From contig NZ_JASHIC010000005.1 of NCBI RefSeq assembly GCF_030056705.1, positions 124,001 through 188,000 on the forward strand: a stretch of DNA of 64,000 nucleotides. Reading direction: 5' to 3'. This document shows positions 37,509 to 46,893 of the stretch, piece after piece. Below the pieces are notes generated by a model. The model worked only from the letters and a program-made list of their open reading frames with translations, had not been told where the DNA came from and did no database searches. This DNA comes from Flectobacillus longus. GTDB lineage: Bacteria; Bacteroidota; Bacteroidia; Cytophagales; Spirosomataceae. Numbering within the stretch: position 1 is the first letter of the stretch; every line of letters begins with the position of its first letter. Position numbers and translations under genes: made by a program.

Positions 37509-38291
37509 ATGAACTACCAGATTCACGAAGGAAACGGATATAAATATATCGACGAAGGACAAGGCGAAACCTTAATGTTATTGCATGGCCTTTTCGGTGC
37601 ATTGAGCAACTGGGAGGGAGTTATTGAAGGCTTCAAAAAAGACTATCGTGTAATTATTCCAATGATGCCTATTTACACTATGCCTATTACAAAAGCTGGC
37701 TGTGAAGGATTAACAGAATTCATCGAAGGATTTGTTAATTGGAAGGGACTCGATAATCTTACACTTTTAGGTAATTCATTGGGAGGTCACGTGGGATTAA
37801 TTTTTACGTTAAAAAATCCTACAAAAGTGAAAAGATTGGTATTAACAGGTAGTTCTGGACTATTTGAAAATGGTATGGGGGGCTCATATCCGAAACGTGG
37901 TAGTTACGAGTATATCAAAGAACGTGTTGAATACACATTTTATGAGCCTGAAACTGCAACAAAGGAACTAATTGACGAGGTTTTTGATATTACTAATAGT
38001 GCACAGAAAGTAATTCGCATTATTGCTATCGCAAAATCGGCTCAAAGAAACAATATGGCGAAAGAAGTTGTTAATATCAAAGTACCAACCTTATTGGTGT
38101 GGGGACTTAATGATACTATCACTCCGCCGCAAGTAGGGCATGAGTTTAATAGACTGATTGAAAACTCAGAGTTACATTTTATCGACAAGTGTTGCCACGC
38201 TCCAATGATGGAACGTCCTGAAGAGTTTAATAAGATATTGAGTACTTGGTTAGAAAAAACACCCATCACGCAGTTAGAATTGGCGTGTTAG
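37509..38291 (+). CDS. Alpha/beta hydrolase
   Basis: The 260-residue protein of the alpha/beta hydrolase fold has the nucleophile serine S90 in LGNSLGGHVG, an acid in VWGLNDTITPP and the histidine in DKCCHAPMMERP, with the oxyanion region near LLHGLFGALSNW. This is a complete catalytic triad. Substrates are esters, amides or similar bonds and cannot be set by eye. In many Cytophagales a gene like this stands before the CBS and NAD kinase genes of the envelope cluster, which fits here (93-125 base gaps). Confidence 0.9.
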   Translation: MNYQIHEGNGYKYIDEGQGETLMLLHGLFGALSNWEGVIEGFKKDYRVIIPMMPIYTMPITKAGCEGLTEFIEGFVNWKGLDNLTLLGNSLGGHVGLIFTLKNPTKVKRLVLTGSSGLFENGMGGSYPKRGSYEYIKERVEYTFYEPETATKELIDEVFDITNSAQKVIRIIAIAKSAQRNNMAKEVVNIKVPTLLVWGLNDTITPPQVGHEFNRLIENSELHFIDKCCHAPMMERPEEFNKILSTWLEKTPITQLELAC

Positions 38292-38416
38292 CAAGCAAAT
38301 ATTTGACTTATCGAATTGGGAAGTTGCCATTAAATCATTAATTTTAGAAAATAGAGAACAATAAGAAAACCATTTCTTGAGTTTTGCTATTGAGAACAAC
38401 TTACCACTTTATTACA

Positions 38417-39082
38417 ATGCTTGCAAAAGATATAATAAATCATGTTTTACCCATTCTGAAATCCAGTGATACCGTTGGAGACGCTTTGGGATGGATGGAG
38501 GATTATAAGGTTGGGCAACTGGCAATTGTAGAAGATACCGAATACAGAGGATTGATAAGTCAAGATATATTGTTAGATGCTGATGAATCATTGCCAATAG
38601 TGGCCTTACAACCAGAGTGCCCAGAAGTTTTTGTATTAGAAAATCAACACCTTTACGAGGTATTGGCTCAATCTCAAAAATTTGACTTAGAAGTGATTGC
38701 AGTGGTTAACCACGAACAACATTTTGTAGGGACTATCCTTGTCAATGAGCTTCTTAATGAACTAACCAAAAGGTTAGGTTCGCAAGAATTAGGAGCTATT
38801 ATCGAAATCGCTATTAGTAATCGAGACTATTCGCTCTCCGAAATCAGTCGGTTAATAGAAGCAAACGATACTAAAGTAATCAGTAGCTATTATACAAGTG
38901 GGGATGAATCATCTAACTATCGAGATGTTTTGACCCTCAAACTAAATCGAAGAGACATCTCACCAGTAGTAGCTACCCTCGAACGCTTTGATTATCATAT
39001 AATTGGAGCTTATGCTTTTGAGCCAATTGTGACTCCTGACAAAGAGCGCTTCGATATGTTGATGAAATATTTAGATTTATAA
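38417..39082 (+). CDS. CBS-domain protein
   Basis: I use the ATG at 38417 rather than the TTG at 38384, because MLAKDIINHVLPILKSSDTV is the normal start of the family (221 residues). Two CBS motifs span about residues 8-125 (DTVGDALGWMEDYKVGQLAIV and VLENQHLYEVLAQSQKFDLEVI). The remainder is an ACT-like C-terminal region. CBS pairs bind adenosine nucleotides and act as energy sensors. It precedes nadK, as is common in Bacteroidota. Confidence 0.85.
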   Translation: MLAKDIINHVLPILKSSDTVGDALGWMEDYKVGQLAIVEDTEYRGLISQDILLDADESLPIVALQPECPEVFVLENQHLYEVLAQSQKFDLEVIAVVNHEQHFVGTILVNELLNELTKRLGSQELGAIIEIAISNRDYSLSEISRLIEANDTKVISSYYTSGDESSNYRDVLTLKLNRRDISPVVATLERFDYHIIGAYAFEPIVTPDKERFDMLMKYLDL

Positions 39083-39092
39083 TAAAATTTTG

Positions 39093-39128
39093 AAAACCCA
39101 TAAGAATGAACTAAATCTTATGGGTTTT
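39093..39128 (+). terminator. Terminator of the CBS gene
   Basis: A 13-base stem (AAAACCCATAAGA and complement) with a 10-base loop, ending in TTTT. Confidence 0.8.
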
Positions 39129-39282
39129 ATTATTTCTTGTAAAATCGAGCCTTAAATTTGCCTTTTCCAAAATGAATCTCTTCTTTTGTTTTTGGGAGAA
39201 AAAACAAACCCCTCTTCTCTGTGGATTTTGTTGAAAAGCCCTTTTTGTTTGATTTTATAGTAATAAAGAATTGATAAGTAGA

Positions 39283-40173
39283 ATGAAGATAGCCATTCAT
39301 GGGCGTAATTTCAACGATTCCGTAAAGCCATTTGTACAAAGTATGTTTGATACCCTCGAAGCCAAAGGGGTATCTCTACAAATTTCTGAATCGTACCATA
39401 AATTTCTCCAAGAAAAAGGGATTGTTTACAATTCATCCTCGATATATGCTTCTCAAAAAGACCTAGCTGGTGCCCAGTTTGTTTTTAGCTTGGGAGGCGA
39501 TGGTACCCTGCTCGATGCTGTCACTCATGTAGGAGATTATGAAATACCTATTTTGGGTATCAATACAGGTCGTCTTGGTTTTTTGGCGACTATTTCACCT
39601 GATAAAATTCAAGAAAGCCTAGACGAACTGTTCAACGAACAATATAGCCTCGACAAACGTACGCTTGTGAGTATTAGCACGCAGCTAAACGGAAAACCTA
39701 TTGATATATTTGATGGGTTAAATTTTGGGCTAAATGAGTTGGGAATCATGAAGACCGACACCTCTTCCATGATTGTTGTTAAGGCATATCTCAACGGCGA
39801 ATATCTCAATGCTTATTGGGCTGATGGCTTGATTATTGCCACTGCTACGGGCTCTACAGGATATAATTTGAGTGTTGGTGGACCTTTAGTAATGCCAAGT
39901 TCTGATATTTTTGTGATAGCACCTATGAGTCCTCACAATCTGAATGTTAGACCGTTGGTAGTTACAACAGACTCAATATTAGATTTTGAAGTCGAAAGTA
40001 GAAGTGCCAATTATTTGATTTCACTAGATGCCAGATCGAAAGTGGTTGATGGAAATGTGAAAATTAGAATGGAAAGAGAAAAGTTTAAAGCTAATTTGGT
40101 AAAACTATCTAATATTAATTTTCTCAACACCCTCAGAAGTAAATTGAATTGGGGACTTGATATCAGAAATTAG
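39283..40173 (+). CDS. nadK: NAD kinase
   Basis: The ATG at 39283 is used rather than the TTG at 39271; the product is 296 residues and starts MKIAIHGRNF. It has the catalytic GGDGTLL motif (residues 71-77), the NTGRLGFLAT segment, and GLIIATATGSTGYNLSVGGP, all of which define NAD kinase. The enzyme phosphorylates NAD to NADP in the cytoplasm. It is followed by the DUF6089 genes, uppS and bamA, the usual order in this phylum. Confidence 0.95.
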   Translation: MKIAIHGRNFNDSVKPFVQSMFDTLEAKGVSLQISESYHKFLQEKGIVYNSSSIYASQKDLAGAQFVFSLGGDGTLLDAVTHVGDYEIPILGINTGRLGFLATISPDKIQESLDELFNEQYSLDKRTLVSISTQLNGKPIDIFDGLNFGLNELGIMKTDTSSMIVVKAYLNGEYLNAYWADGLIIATATGSTGYNLSVGGPLVMPSSDIFVIAPMSPHNLNVRPLVVTTDSILDFEVESRSANYLISLDARSKVVDGNVKIRMEREKFKANLVKLSNINFLNTLRSKLNWGLDIRN

Positions 40174-40315
40174 TAGGATGGGGTGTTCGATAATTAACGT
40201 TTCAAAAAAATAGTCAGCATACCAAAAGCAAAATATTAACGTTTATTAACATATATTTACCTTAACAATTGCAAATAATCACGCTGTCAAACCAGAAGTT
40301 ATTCAGACCCAACTT

Positions 40316-41359
40316 ATGAAAAAAAATATTGCACTAGTGTTTTTCTTGATGTTAGGTGTGTTTGGTTTCCATGAGAGTAATGCTCAATTCAAGTTTTCGA
40401 ACTTATTCGGAAGTAAAGATCAGCCAAAGAAAAGAAAAACATTCGAGGCTTATTCGTCAGTGAGCATTGGAGTAGGATCATCACACTATTATGGAGAACT
40501 ATCGCCATACAACCGCTTTTTACAGTCAACTATCAATGGTGTTCGTTGGAATGCTTCCTTTAATTTTACTCGTCAGTTGTCGCCACAATTTGGCTTAAGA
40601 TTTGGTTTGACATGGGCCAGAATTTTTGGAGATGATAACTACATGGATGGTGTAGCTGGTTATGAGGCAAATTTTATGCGTAATCTTCATTTTCGAAATG
40701 ACATTAAAGAATTCTCGATTGTAGGACAATATGATTTTGTAAGAACTACCAAAGGCTCTGCACGTCGTGCGGCTGTTATTCCTTATGTTTTTGGAGGGAT
40801 AGCTGTTTTTGCTCATGATCCCATGGCAAAGCCTGATAAAACTTTATTTCCTGACCAAAGTGAGTGGGTGCGTTTGCAACCTCTTCATACTGAAGGGCAA
40901 GGTTTGCCAGGCTATGTGCAACCTTATTCTTTAATCAGTGTTTCGGCGCCACTTGGGATTGGTGTTAGATACAAACTCAATCATAATTTCGACTTAGGAT
41001 TTGAAATCGGATATAGATTTACTATGACCGATTATCTTGACGATGTAGGTGGCTATTATGCCGACCCTGCCGATTTAGGGACGCAAAGTGCTTTGTCTGT
41101 TGCAATGGCAAATCGTACTTTGGAGAGAACAGCAGCATATTCGGGTAAAGACCGTACCAATGGTTTTGTCAGTTATCTAACTTCGATAGGTTATAATCCT
41201 AGTCCAGGAGTCGATCCTTTTACATTGTCTACAGTGCCAGGTTTTTCTGATCGTACTGATTCTCGTGGTAACAGTAAATATAAGGACTCATATATGCTTA
41301 CTTCCGTGAAGTTGATTTATTATATTCCAACTAAAATAAAGTGCCCTCCACTTCGTTAG
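40316..41359 (+). CDS. DUF6089 outer-membrane beta-barrel protein (first copy)
   Basis: The 347-residue protein has a signal peptide (MKKNIALVFFLMLGVFGFHESNA, cut before Q). The body resembles an outer-membrane beta-barrel of the DUF6089 family, with segments such as SVSIGVGSSHYYGELSPYN, VIPYVFGGIAVFAH, and PLGIGVRYKLNHNFDLGFEIGYRFT. DUF6089 proteins are almost always encoded between nadK and uppS in Bacteroidota. The function is unknown, but the position suggests outer-membrane assembly. Confidence 0.88.
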   Translation: MKKNIALVFFLMLGVFGFHESNAQFKFSNLFGSKDQPKKRKTFEAYSSVSIGVGSSHYYGELSPYNRFLQSTINGVRWNASFNFTRQLSPQFGLRFGLTWARIFGDDNYMDGVAGYEANFMRNLHFRNDIKEFSIVGQYDFVRTTKGSARRAAVIPYVFGGIAVFAHDPMAKPDKTLFPDQSEWVRLQPLHTEGQGLPGYVQPYSLISVSAPLGIGVRYKLNHNFDLGFEIGYRFTMTDYLDDVGGYYADPADLGTQSALSVAMANRTLERTAAYSGKDRTNGFVSYLTSIGYNPSPGVDPFTLSTVPGFSDRTDSRGNSKYKDSYMLTSVKLIYYIPTKIKCPPLR

Positions 41360-41422
41360 AAGATTATAAAAAATTGGTATAATTTTTACTTCTAAAAGTA
41401 ATTTAAAATACTCTACAAGCCT

Positions 41423-41452
41423 AAAAGTCAGGATTTAATGCCTGACTTTTTT
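41423..41452 (+). terminator. Hairpin between the two DUF6089 genes
   Basis: Stem AAAAGTCAGG with its complement, an 8-base loop and a T run. It spans the TTG at 41451 that would otherwise be the longest possible start of the next gene, supporting the ATG at 41484. Confidence 0.75.
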
Positions 41453-41483
41453 GTTCCGTAAAAAACTACTTTTCCATTATTTT

Positions 41484-42164
41484 ATGACCAACTTGAGAGT
41501 TTATGTATTCATTGTCGCAATTGTAAGTGTGTGTTCTCCGCAGTTGTGGGCTCAAAAAATTGAAATTGGTGCAGGATTAGGGGCAATGAATTACAAAGGA
41601 GATATTTCCCCAGATTTACAAATAGGCACAGCAAAGCTGGGGGGTAATTTATTTTTTCGTTACAACCTTAAAAAAGATTTATCATTTCGGGCAAGTGCTT
41701 TGATGGGAAGTATTGCTGGAGATGATAAAAATAGCAGTGATCCGTTCAATCAACAGAGAGGCAAGAACTTCTCAACAACCATCAATGAATTGAGTTTAAC
41801 GGCTGAATATAATTTTTTTAACTACCAGTATCATCGCTACCATAAAGATTGGTCTCCCTATGTTTTTGGAGGCATTGGTTTTATGAAGTTTTCACCAAGA
41901 GACAATCCTTCGGCCGACTACAAACAAAACCAAATTGTATTACCTTTTGGTGTGGGTATCAAATACAATATCAAAGGTCCTTGGGATTTGAATTTGGAGT
42001 TTGGCACAAGGAAGACTTTTACAGATTATTTGGATAATTTAGGAGGAAATGATCCTACTTTGCCTAAAACACAACAAAGCGATTATTCCAAAGGCGATAT
42101 GTATTATTACACGAGTTTGACGCTGAGTTTTAAATTCATCAAAATTTATTGCCCACCAAACTAA
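41484..42164 (+). CDS. DUF6089 outer-membrane beta-barrel protein (second copy)
   Basis: I place the start at the ATG at 41484 (226 residues), since it begins a proper signal peptide (MTNLRVYVFIVAIVSVCSPQLWAQ) and the upstream TTG lies in a terminator. It shares the DUF6089 pattern with the previous gene: GAGLGAMNYKGDISPDLQ, SPYVFGGIGFMKF, and LPFGVGIKYNIKGPWDLNLE. Both copies end in the same K-Y/I-CPP motif (near KIYCPPN here). Duplicate copies in tandem suggest specialised pairs. Confidence 0.86.
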   Translation: MTNLRVYVFIVAIVSVCSPQLWAQKIEIGAGLGAMNYKGDISPDLQIGTAKLGGNLFFRYNLKKDLSFRASALMGSIAGDDKNSSDPFNQQRGKNFSTTINELSLTAEYNFFNYQYHRYHKDWSPYVFGGIGFMKFSPRDNPSADYKQNQIVLPFGVGIKYNIKGPWDLNLEFGTRKTFTDYLDNLGGNDPTLPKTQQSDYSKGDMYYYTSLTLSFKFIKIYCPPN

Positions 42165-42516
42165 GTTGCAGATTACGAGAGAAGAAACAAATGAGGACTT
42201 ATTTAAGCCTCAAAATATTATACCAGCAATGGCGCTCATTTAGGCAATACTAAATGGGCGCTTTTGATTTTTATAGTTCAAAGACCATTGGAAGAGCCCA
42301 ATATGGCTTCTTGTCATTTTGAATAGGGGGTTTATTTCGTTAAATTTGCAATAATCTTAATAGATTCATGTAAATTAGAGGCTTTTAGGGCATTTTAGGA
42401 TAGAATAGAGCTTGAGTTGAAAGCTTTTTGAAACCATCAAATTGGTTCAAAAACTAGCAAATGAGCGTAGAATAAGCCCTTTTGAATCCAACTGTTTGTT
42501 AAAAAGTGTTAAATCA
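42165..42516. other. Intergenic region between DUF6089 and uppS, 352 bases
   Basis: It holds the terminator at 42232-42266. The remaining part up to 42516 probably contains the promoter of the uppS-bamA unit. I see no other repeat. Confidence 0.4.
42232..42266 (+). terminator. Terminator before uppS
   Basis: Stem GCGCTCATTTA (42232-42242) and TAAATGGGCGC (42251-42261), with one G-T pair and an 8-base loop, then TTTTG. It separates the DUF6089 genes from uppS-bamA-ompH. Confidence 0.75.
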
Positions 42517-43266
42517 GTGAAAGAACAATTAGACAGAAACAATCTACCAAAACACATAGCCGTTATCATGGACGGAAATGGCCGTTGGGCCAAGCAAAAA
42601 GGCTTTACTGATAGAATTTTTGGACATCGTAATGCCCTTAAAGCAGTTAAAGACGTGATAGAAGGCTGTGGTGAATTAGGAGTAAAATATTTAACGCTTT
42701 ATGCTTTTTCTACCGAAAATTGGAATAGACCTAAAGCGGAGGTAGAAGGGTTGATGAATCTACTTGTAAAAACGATTAAAGAAGAGGTACCAACGATGCA
42801 CAAAAACAATGTGCGTCTGGACACTATCGGTGATACGAATGCTTTACCTGATTATTCACGTAGAGAATTGTTGTCAGCCATTGAAGACACCAAAAATAAT
42901 ACAGGCTTAACCGTTATTTTGGCGTTGAGCTACAGTGGTAAATGGGATATTGTCAATGCAGCTAAAAAATTAGCTCAACAAGTGAAAGAAGGAACAATTG
43001 AGCTTGAGGATATCAATGAATCTACTTTTGAACTTTCACTTGACACCAAAGGCATCCCGAACCCAGACTTAATGATTCGCACAGGTGGCGATCACCGTAT
43101 AAGCAACTTTATGCTTTGGCAATTAGCTTATGCGGAACTCTACATCTTTGAGGATCTTTTCTGGCCAGATTTTCGTCGTGAGCATTTGCATATTGCTATT
43201 GGCGATTATCAGGTAAGAGAAAGAAGATTTGGCCGAACATCCGAACAGATTAAAAAAAGTATATAA
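42517..43266 (+). CDS. uppS: Isoprenyl (undecaprenyl) diphosphate synthase
   Basis: The frame is open upstream to a TTG at 42442, and has no in-frame ATG before the active-site motif. GTG at 42517 gives MKEQLDRNNLPKHIAVIMDGN, matching the usual family N-terminus (249 residues), so I choose it. The catalytic motif HIAVIMDGNGRWAK holds the key aspartate (D19), and the C-terminal LMIRTGGDHRISNFMLWQ and RRFGRTSEQ are typical. The enzyme makes the C55 lipid carrier for peptidoglycan and LPS synthesis. It is followed directly by bamA. Confidence 0.94.
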   Translation: MKEQLDRNNLPKHIAVIMDGNGRWAKQKGFTDRIFGHRNALKAVKDVIEGCGELGVKYLTLYAFSTENWNRPKAEVEGLMNLLVKTIKEEVPTMHKNNVRLDTIGDTNALPDYSRRELLSAIEDTKNNTGLTVILALSYSGKWDIVNAAKKLAQQVKEGTIELEDINESTFELSLDTKGIPNPDLMIRTGGDHRISNFMLWQLAYAELYIFEDLFWPDFRREHLHIAIGDYQVRERRFGRTSEQIKKSI

Positions 43267-43328
43267 AACAAAGAGCGTGTCACAGAATAGTTAGCCAAAG
43301 GTATGCCACACACAACATACCTCTAATT

Positions 43329-45959
43329 ATGACTAACAAAAACTATACAATGAAGAAATATTCCTTTCTGTTTTGCTTAACCCTTCTTTCATTTATTACG
43401 CAAGCTCAGTTGAGATTTGGTGGTATGGGGCGTCCTGCAACTCCAGCTCAAACAGAGCTTAACTATGCTTCACCTCAAGAGTATGAAATTGCGGATATCG
43501 TGGTAACGGGTTCTAAATTTTATGATGGAAACTCGATGATTACTCTTTCGGGGCTTCGTGTCGGTGATAAAATCAAAGTACCAGGAGATGCCATTGCATC
43601 TGCTATCAAGAAATTGATGGATCAGGGAATTCTTGAAGAAGTAGAGGTACAAGCAGCCAAAATCGAGGGTGATAAAATTTGGCTAGTGATTCACTTAAAA
43701 GAGCGCCCACGTCTTTTTAGAATCGAATATAATGGTATCAGAAAAGGAGAACAAGAAACTCTTTCTGATAAGATTAAAACCTATAAAGGTAAAATCATCA
43801 CAGCTACAGTAAAGAAAAATATTGAGCTGGCTATCAAAAAACATTATCAAGAAAAAGGATACTTGAATGTAGGTATCAAAATTGCTGAAAGAACTGATAC
43901 TTTGCGTGGTAACAATGCTACCATGAAGATTTATATCAAGAAAGGCGATAAAGTAAAAATATCTAAAATTGTGTTTGATGGTGTGTCAGAAATGAAACTA
44001 AGCACATTGAAACGCAAGTTGAAAGGTACGAAAGAAAAGAAATTTTGGAGAATATTTACTCCTTCAAAATATGTCCCTAAGAAATTTGAAGAAGACAAAG
44101 GTAAGCTAATTGAGTACTACAATAAGAAAGGGTATCGTGATGCTCAAATTTTGAAAGACTCAGTATTTAAGGATAGTGAGAAAACGGTAAAGGTGATTTT
44201 CAGAATGGAAGAAGGTCGTCAGTATCACTACCGTAATATTTTCTGGGAAGGTAACTATATTTATCCTGACTCGGTACTTACTGAAATTTTAGGAGTTAAG
44301 AGAGGTGATATTTATAATACTGAAGATTTAGAAAAACGTTTGAACGGTAAGCCTCAAGAAGATGTTAGTTCAGCTTACATGGACAATGGTTATTTGTATT
44401 TCCAATGTGAACCAGTTGAAACAGCCGTAGTAGGTGACTCGATCGATATTACTTTCAGAATTACAGAAGGTAAACAAGCAACTATCAACAAAGTAATTGT
44501 AAATGGTAATACCAAAACTTCTGACCACGTAGTAATGCGTGAGATTAGAACATTGCCAGGACAAAAATTCAATAAATCGGCGATTATTCGTACAGTGCGT
44601 GAATTATCAACAATTGGATACTTCAACCCTGAAAAGATTACGCCAAACCCAATTCCAAAAGCGGATGGTACGGTAGATATTGAATATAATGTAGAAGAAA
44701 AACCTTCTGACCAAATTGAATTGTCTGGTGGTTGGGGTGGTTATATCGGATTTGTGGGTACGCTAGGGGTAACTTTCAATAACTTCTCTGCCAAAAATAT
44801 TGGTAACTGGGAATCTTGGAAACCACTTCCTTCAGGTGATGGACAAAAATTATCAGTACGTTTTCAGGCTAATGGGGTTGCTTATCAAAACTACTCATTG
44901 TCATTCACAGAGCCTTGGTTGGGTGGTAAAAAACCAAACTCATTCTCTGTTACTTTGAGCCGTAATATCTCTTATCCGTACAAGATTCAGCAGTATAATT
45001 ATTTGTCTAACCCTTATGCTTATGGAGGTTATGGTTATGGATACGGCTATGGATATGGTACAGGTACATCTTCTTCGACTTTGACAACAGCTCAACAGGA
45101 TAGTGCTACTACTGCTCAAAACAGTGCTCACTTCAACAGTACAAGTTTGTCATTTAGTTTAGGAAAACGTTTAAAATGGCCTGATGACTATTTCTCATTG
45201 AGTAACTCACTTTCGTTATCATTGATTGATATTGCAGGCTTAGGTTCAAGTTATTATGGATACCCAGAAGGAAAATCATTGTCAATTGCTTTTGTAACAA
45301 ACTTGTCTCGAAACAGTATTGACAACCCAACTTTCCCTCGTTATGGTTCTAGTTTCTCATTAACAGCATCTTTAACACCTCCATACTCGTTAATCAGTGG
45401 TAATACCAATAGCACATTGATTGAATACCACAAATGGATGTTTGATGCCAGTTGGTTTACTGCAATCACCAATAAGTTGGTGTTCCACATGCGAACTCAC
45501 ATGGGTTTCTTGGGTAGTTATAACCCAAATAAAGCCATCTCTGTATTCGAGCGTTTTGACGTAGGTGGTTCGGGTATGATGACAGGTTATACGATTGCTA
45601 GCCGTGACATTATTGGTTTGAGAGGTTATAAAGATCGTATTTTAGGCTCGCAAGGAACAGTGCCAAATGGTGGGGTAGCTTACAATAAGTTTGTAATGGA
45701 AATGCGTTACCCAGTATCGCTTAACCCATCAGCAACGATTTTCTTATTAGCTTTTGCTGAAGGAGGTAACAACTTTGCTAATTATCAAGAATACAACCCA
45801 TTCAAGTTATATAAATCAGCGGGTGTTGGTGCACGTATCTTCATGCCAGCGTTTGGTATGATTGGTATCGATTATGGTTGGGCATTTGATAAAGTTCCTG
45901 GTGTGTCAGATTTTGGTCGCCAAGCCTTTACTTTCTCAATCGGTCAACAAATCCGATAG
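43329..45959 (+). CDS. bamA: BamA, outer-membrane protein assembly factor
   Basis: The 876-residue protein has a signal peptide: the second ATG (43350) begins MKKYSFLFCLTLLSFITQAQ, and the first ATG is at 43329. Five POTRA domains span about residues 45-470, and a C-terminal 16-stranded Omp85 barrel begins near SGGWGGYIGFVGTLGVTFNN. The barrel ends in AFTFSIGQQIR. BamA folds and inserts outer-membrane proteins. A Gly/Tyr-rich low-complexity loop (GGYGYGYGYGYGTGTSSS, near 45020-45070) is unusual and probably lies outside the cell. Downstream come two Skp-like chaperone genes. Confidence 0.95.
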   Translation: MTNKNYTMKKYSFLFCLTLLSFITQAQLRFGGMGRPATPAQTELNYASPQEYEIADIVVTGSKFYDGNSMITLSGLRVGDKIKVPGDAIASAIKKLMDQGILEEVEVQAAKIEGDKIWLVIHLKERPRLFRIEYNGIRKGEQETLSDKIKTYKGKIITATVKKNIELAIKKHYQEKGYLNVGIKIAERTDTLRGNNATMKIYIKKGDKVKISKIVFDGVSEMKLSTLKRKLKGTKEKKFWRIFTPSKYVPKKFEEDKGKLIEYYNKKGYRDAQILKDSVFKDSEKTVKVIFRMEEGRQYHYRNIFWEGNYIYPDSVLTEILGVKRGDIYNTEDLEKRLNGKPQEDVSSAYMDNGYLYFQCEPVETAVVGDSIDITFRITEGKQATINKVIVNGNTKTSDHVVMREIRTLPGQKFNKSAIIRTVRELSTIGYFNPEKITPNPIPKADGTVDIEYNVEEKPSDQIELSGGWGGYIGFVGTLGVTFNNFSAKNIGNWESWKPLPSGDGQKLSVRFQANGVAYQNYSLSFTEPWLGGKKPNSFSVTLSRNISYPYKIQQYNYLSNPYAYGGYGYGYGYGYGTGTSSSTLTTAQQDSATTAQNSAHFNSTSLSFSLGKRLKWPDDYFSLSNSLSLSLIDIAGLGSSYYGYPEGKSLSIAFVTNLSRNSIDNPTFPRYGSSFSLTASLTPPYSLISGNTNSTLIEYHKWMFDASWFTAITNKLVFHMRTHMGFLGSYNPNKAISVFERFDVGGSGMMTGYTIASRDIIGLRGYKDRILGSQGTVPNGGVAYNKFVMEMRYPVSLNPSATIFLLAFAEGGNNFANYQEYNPFKLYKSAGVGARIFMPAFGMIGIDYGWAFDKVPGVSDFGRQAFTFSIGQQIR

Positions 45960-45972
45960 TTTATTGATACTT

Positions 45973-46014
45973 AACAAAGGGTAATAAGAATCATCATTCT
46001 TATTACCCTTTGTT
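45973..46014 (+). terminator. Terminator after bamA
   Basis: A 19-base perfect stem (AACAAAGGGTAATAAGAAT and complement) with a CATC loop, 13 bases after the bamA stop. The two OmpH genes must therefore have another promoter, at least in part. Confidence 0.85.
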
Positions 46015-46268
46015 TCTGTAAAAGACAGAATCCATAGTTGCTGAAGTAGTTTTATCAGTAGTAATTTTACACTTGACAAATTCAGTATATATTTGTTAAG
46101 CATTTGTTAATCTCTGAATTTAGGGATTTCAAGATTCAATATTACGAAGAGCTTCAACGTTAATGTTCTACCAAATGCTAATAAGGGACTGTAGATATTG
46201 CCTCAAATAATACATTTATAGACACATACAGAACCTTCCTTAGTTTTAACTAAATAACCCTTATCACC
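46015..46268. other. Region between bamA and the first ompH gene
   Basis: With the terminator at 45973-46014 this makes a 309-base gap. It is AT-rich and should hold the promoter for the ompH pair. No repeat is obvious. Confidence 0.35.
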
Positions 46269-46880
46269 GTGAATAAGCAGATTTTTTTACTAATTTTGGT
46301 TTTCTTTAGTGCTTGTATGAGTAGCTTCGGACAAAAGTTTGGCTATATCGATACAGAGTACATTACTTCCAAAATGCCAGAATACCAAAAGGCACAAGAA
46401 GATATTGAAAAGCTCACGACTAAATGGGTGAAGGAAATTTCTGAAAAAAATGAGGAAGTTACCAAACTTGAAAAAGCGTATCGTGCCGAAGAAGTATTGC
46501 TTACAGAGGAAATGCGTCAGCAGAGACTCCGAACCATCGCTGATAAAGATAAAGAGGTAAAAGAACTTCAAAATCGAGTATTTGGATTGAATGGAGAGCT
46601 TTTTAAGAAGAAACAAGAAATCATGCGCCCTATTTTGGACCAGATTGTGAAAGCTACAGAAAAAATCGTTAAGCTAAAAAGACTTGATTTCATCTTTGAT
46701 AAAGCATCTGATAGTTTAGTGATGATTTACACAAACCCTACCCATGACTATACCGATTATGTGATGGAAGAATTGGGTATCTCGGTTGAACAGTTAAAGG
46801 AAAAAGAAAAAGAAGAACAAAACAATGCCAAAGAGGAGCCAGCAGGAAACTCAAAAGCGAAAACAAACAAAAAAAACTAA
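46269..46880 (+). CDS. OmpH/Skp-family periplasmic chaperone (first copy)
   Basis: The 203-residue protein starts at a GTG (46269). The N-terminus MNKQIFLLILVFFSACMSS is a signal sequence and ends in a lipobox-like LVFFSAC, so it may be a lipoprotein. The rest, KFGYIDTEYITSKMPEYQKA then a long charged helix, is the OmpH/Skp pattern: a trimeric chaperone with coiled-coil arms that guards outer-membrane proteins in the periplasm. The tail is rich in Glu and Lys. It is followed after 13 bases by a second copy. Confidence 0.88.
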   Translation: MNKQIFLLILVFFSACMSSFGQKFGYIDTEYITSKMPEYQKAQEDIEKLTTKWVKEISEKNEEVTKLEKAYRAEEVLLTEEMRQQRLRTIADKDKEVKELQNRVFGLNGELFKKKQEIMRPILDQIVKATEKIVKLKRLDFIFDKASDSLVMIYTNPTHDYTDYVMEELGISVEQLKEKEKEEQNNAKEEPAGNSKAKTNKKN

Positions 46881-46893
46881 TTAACAAATCCAA

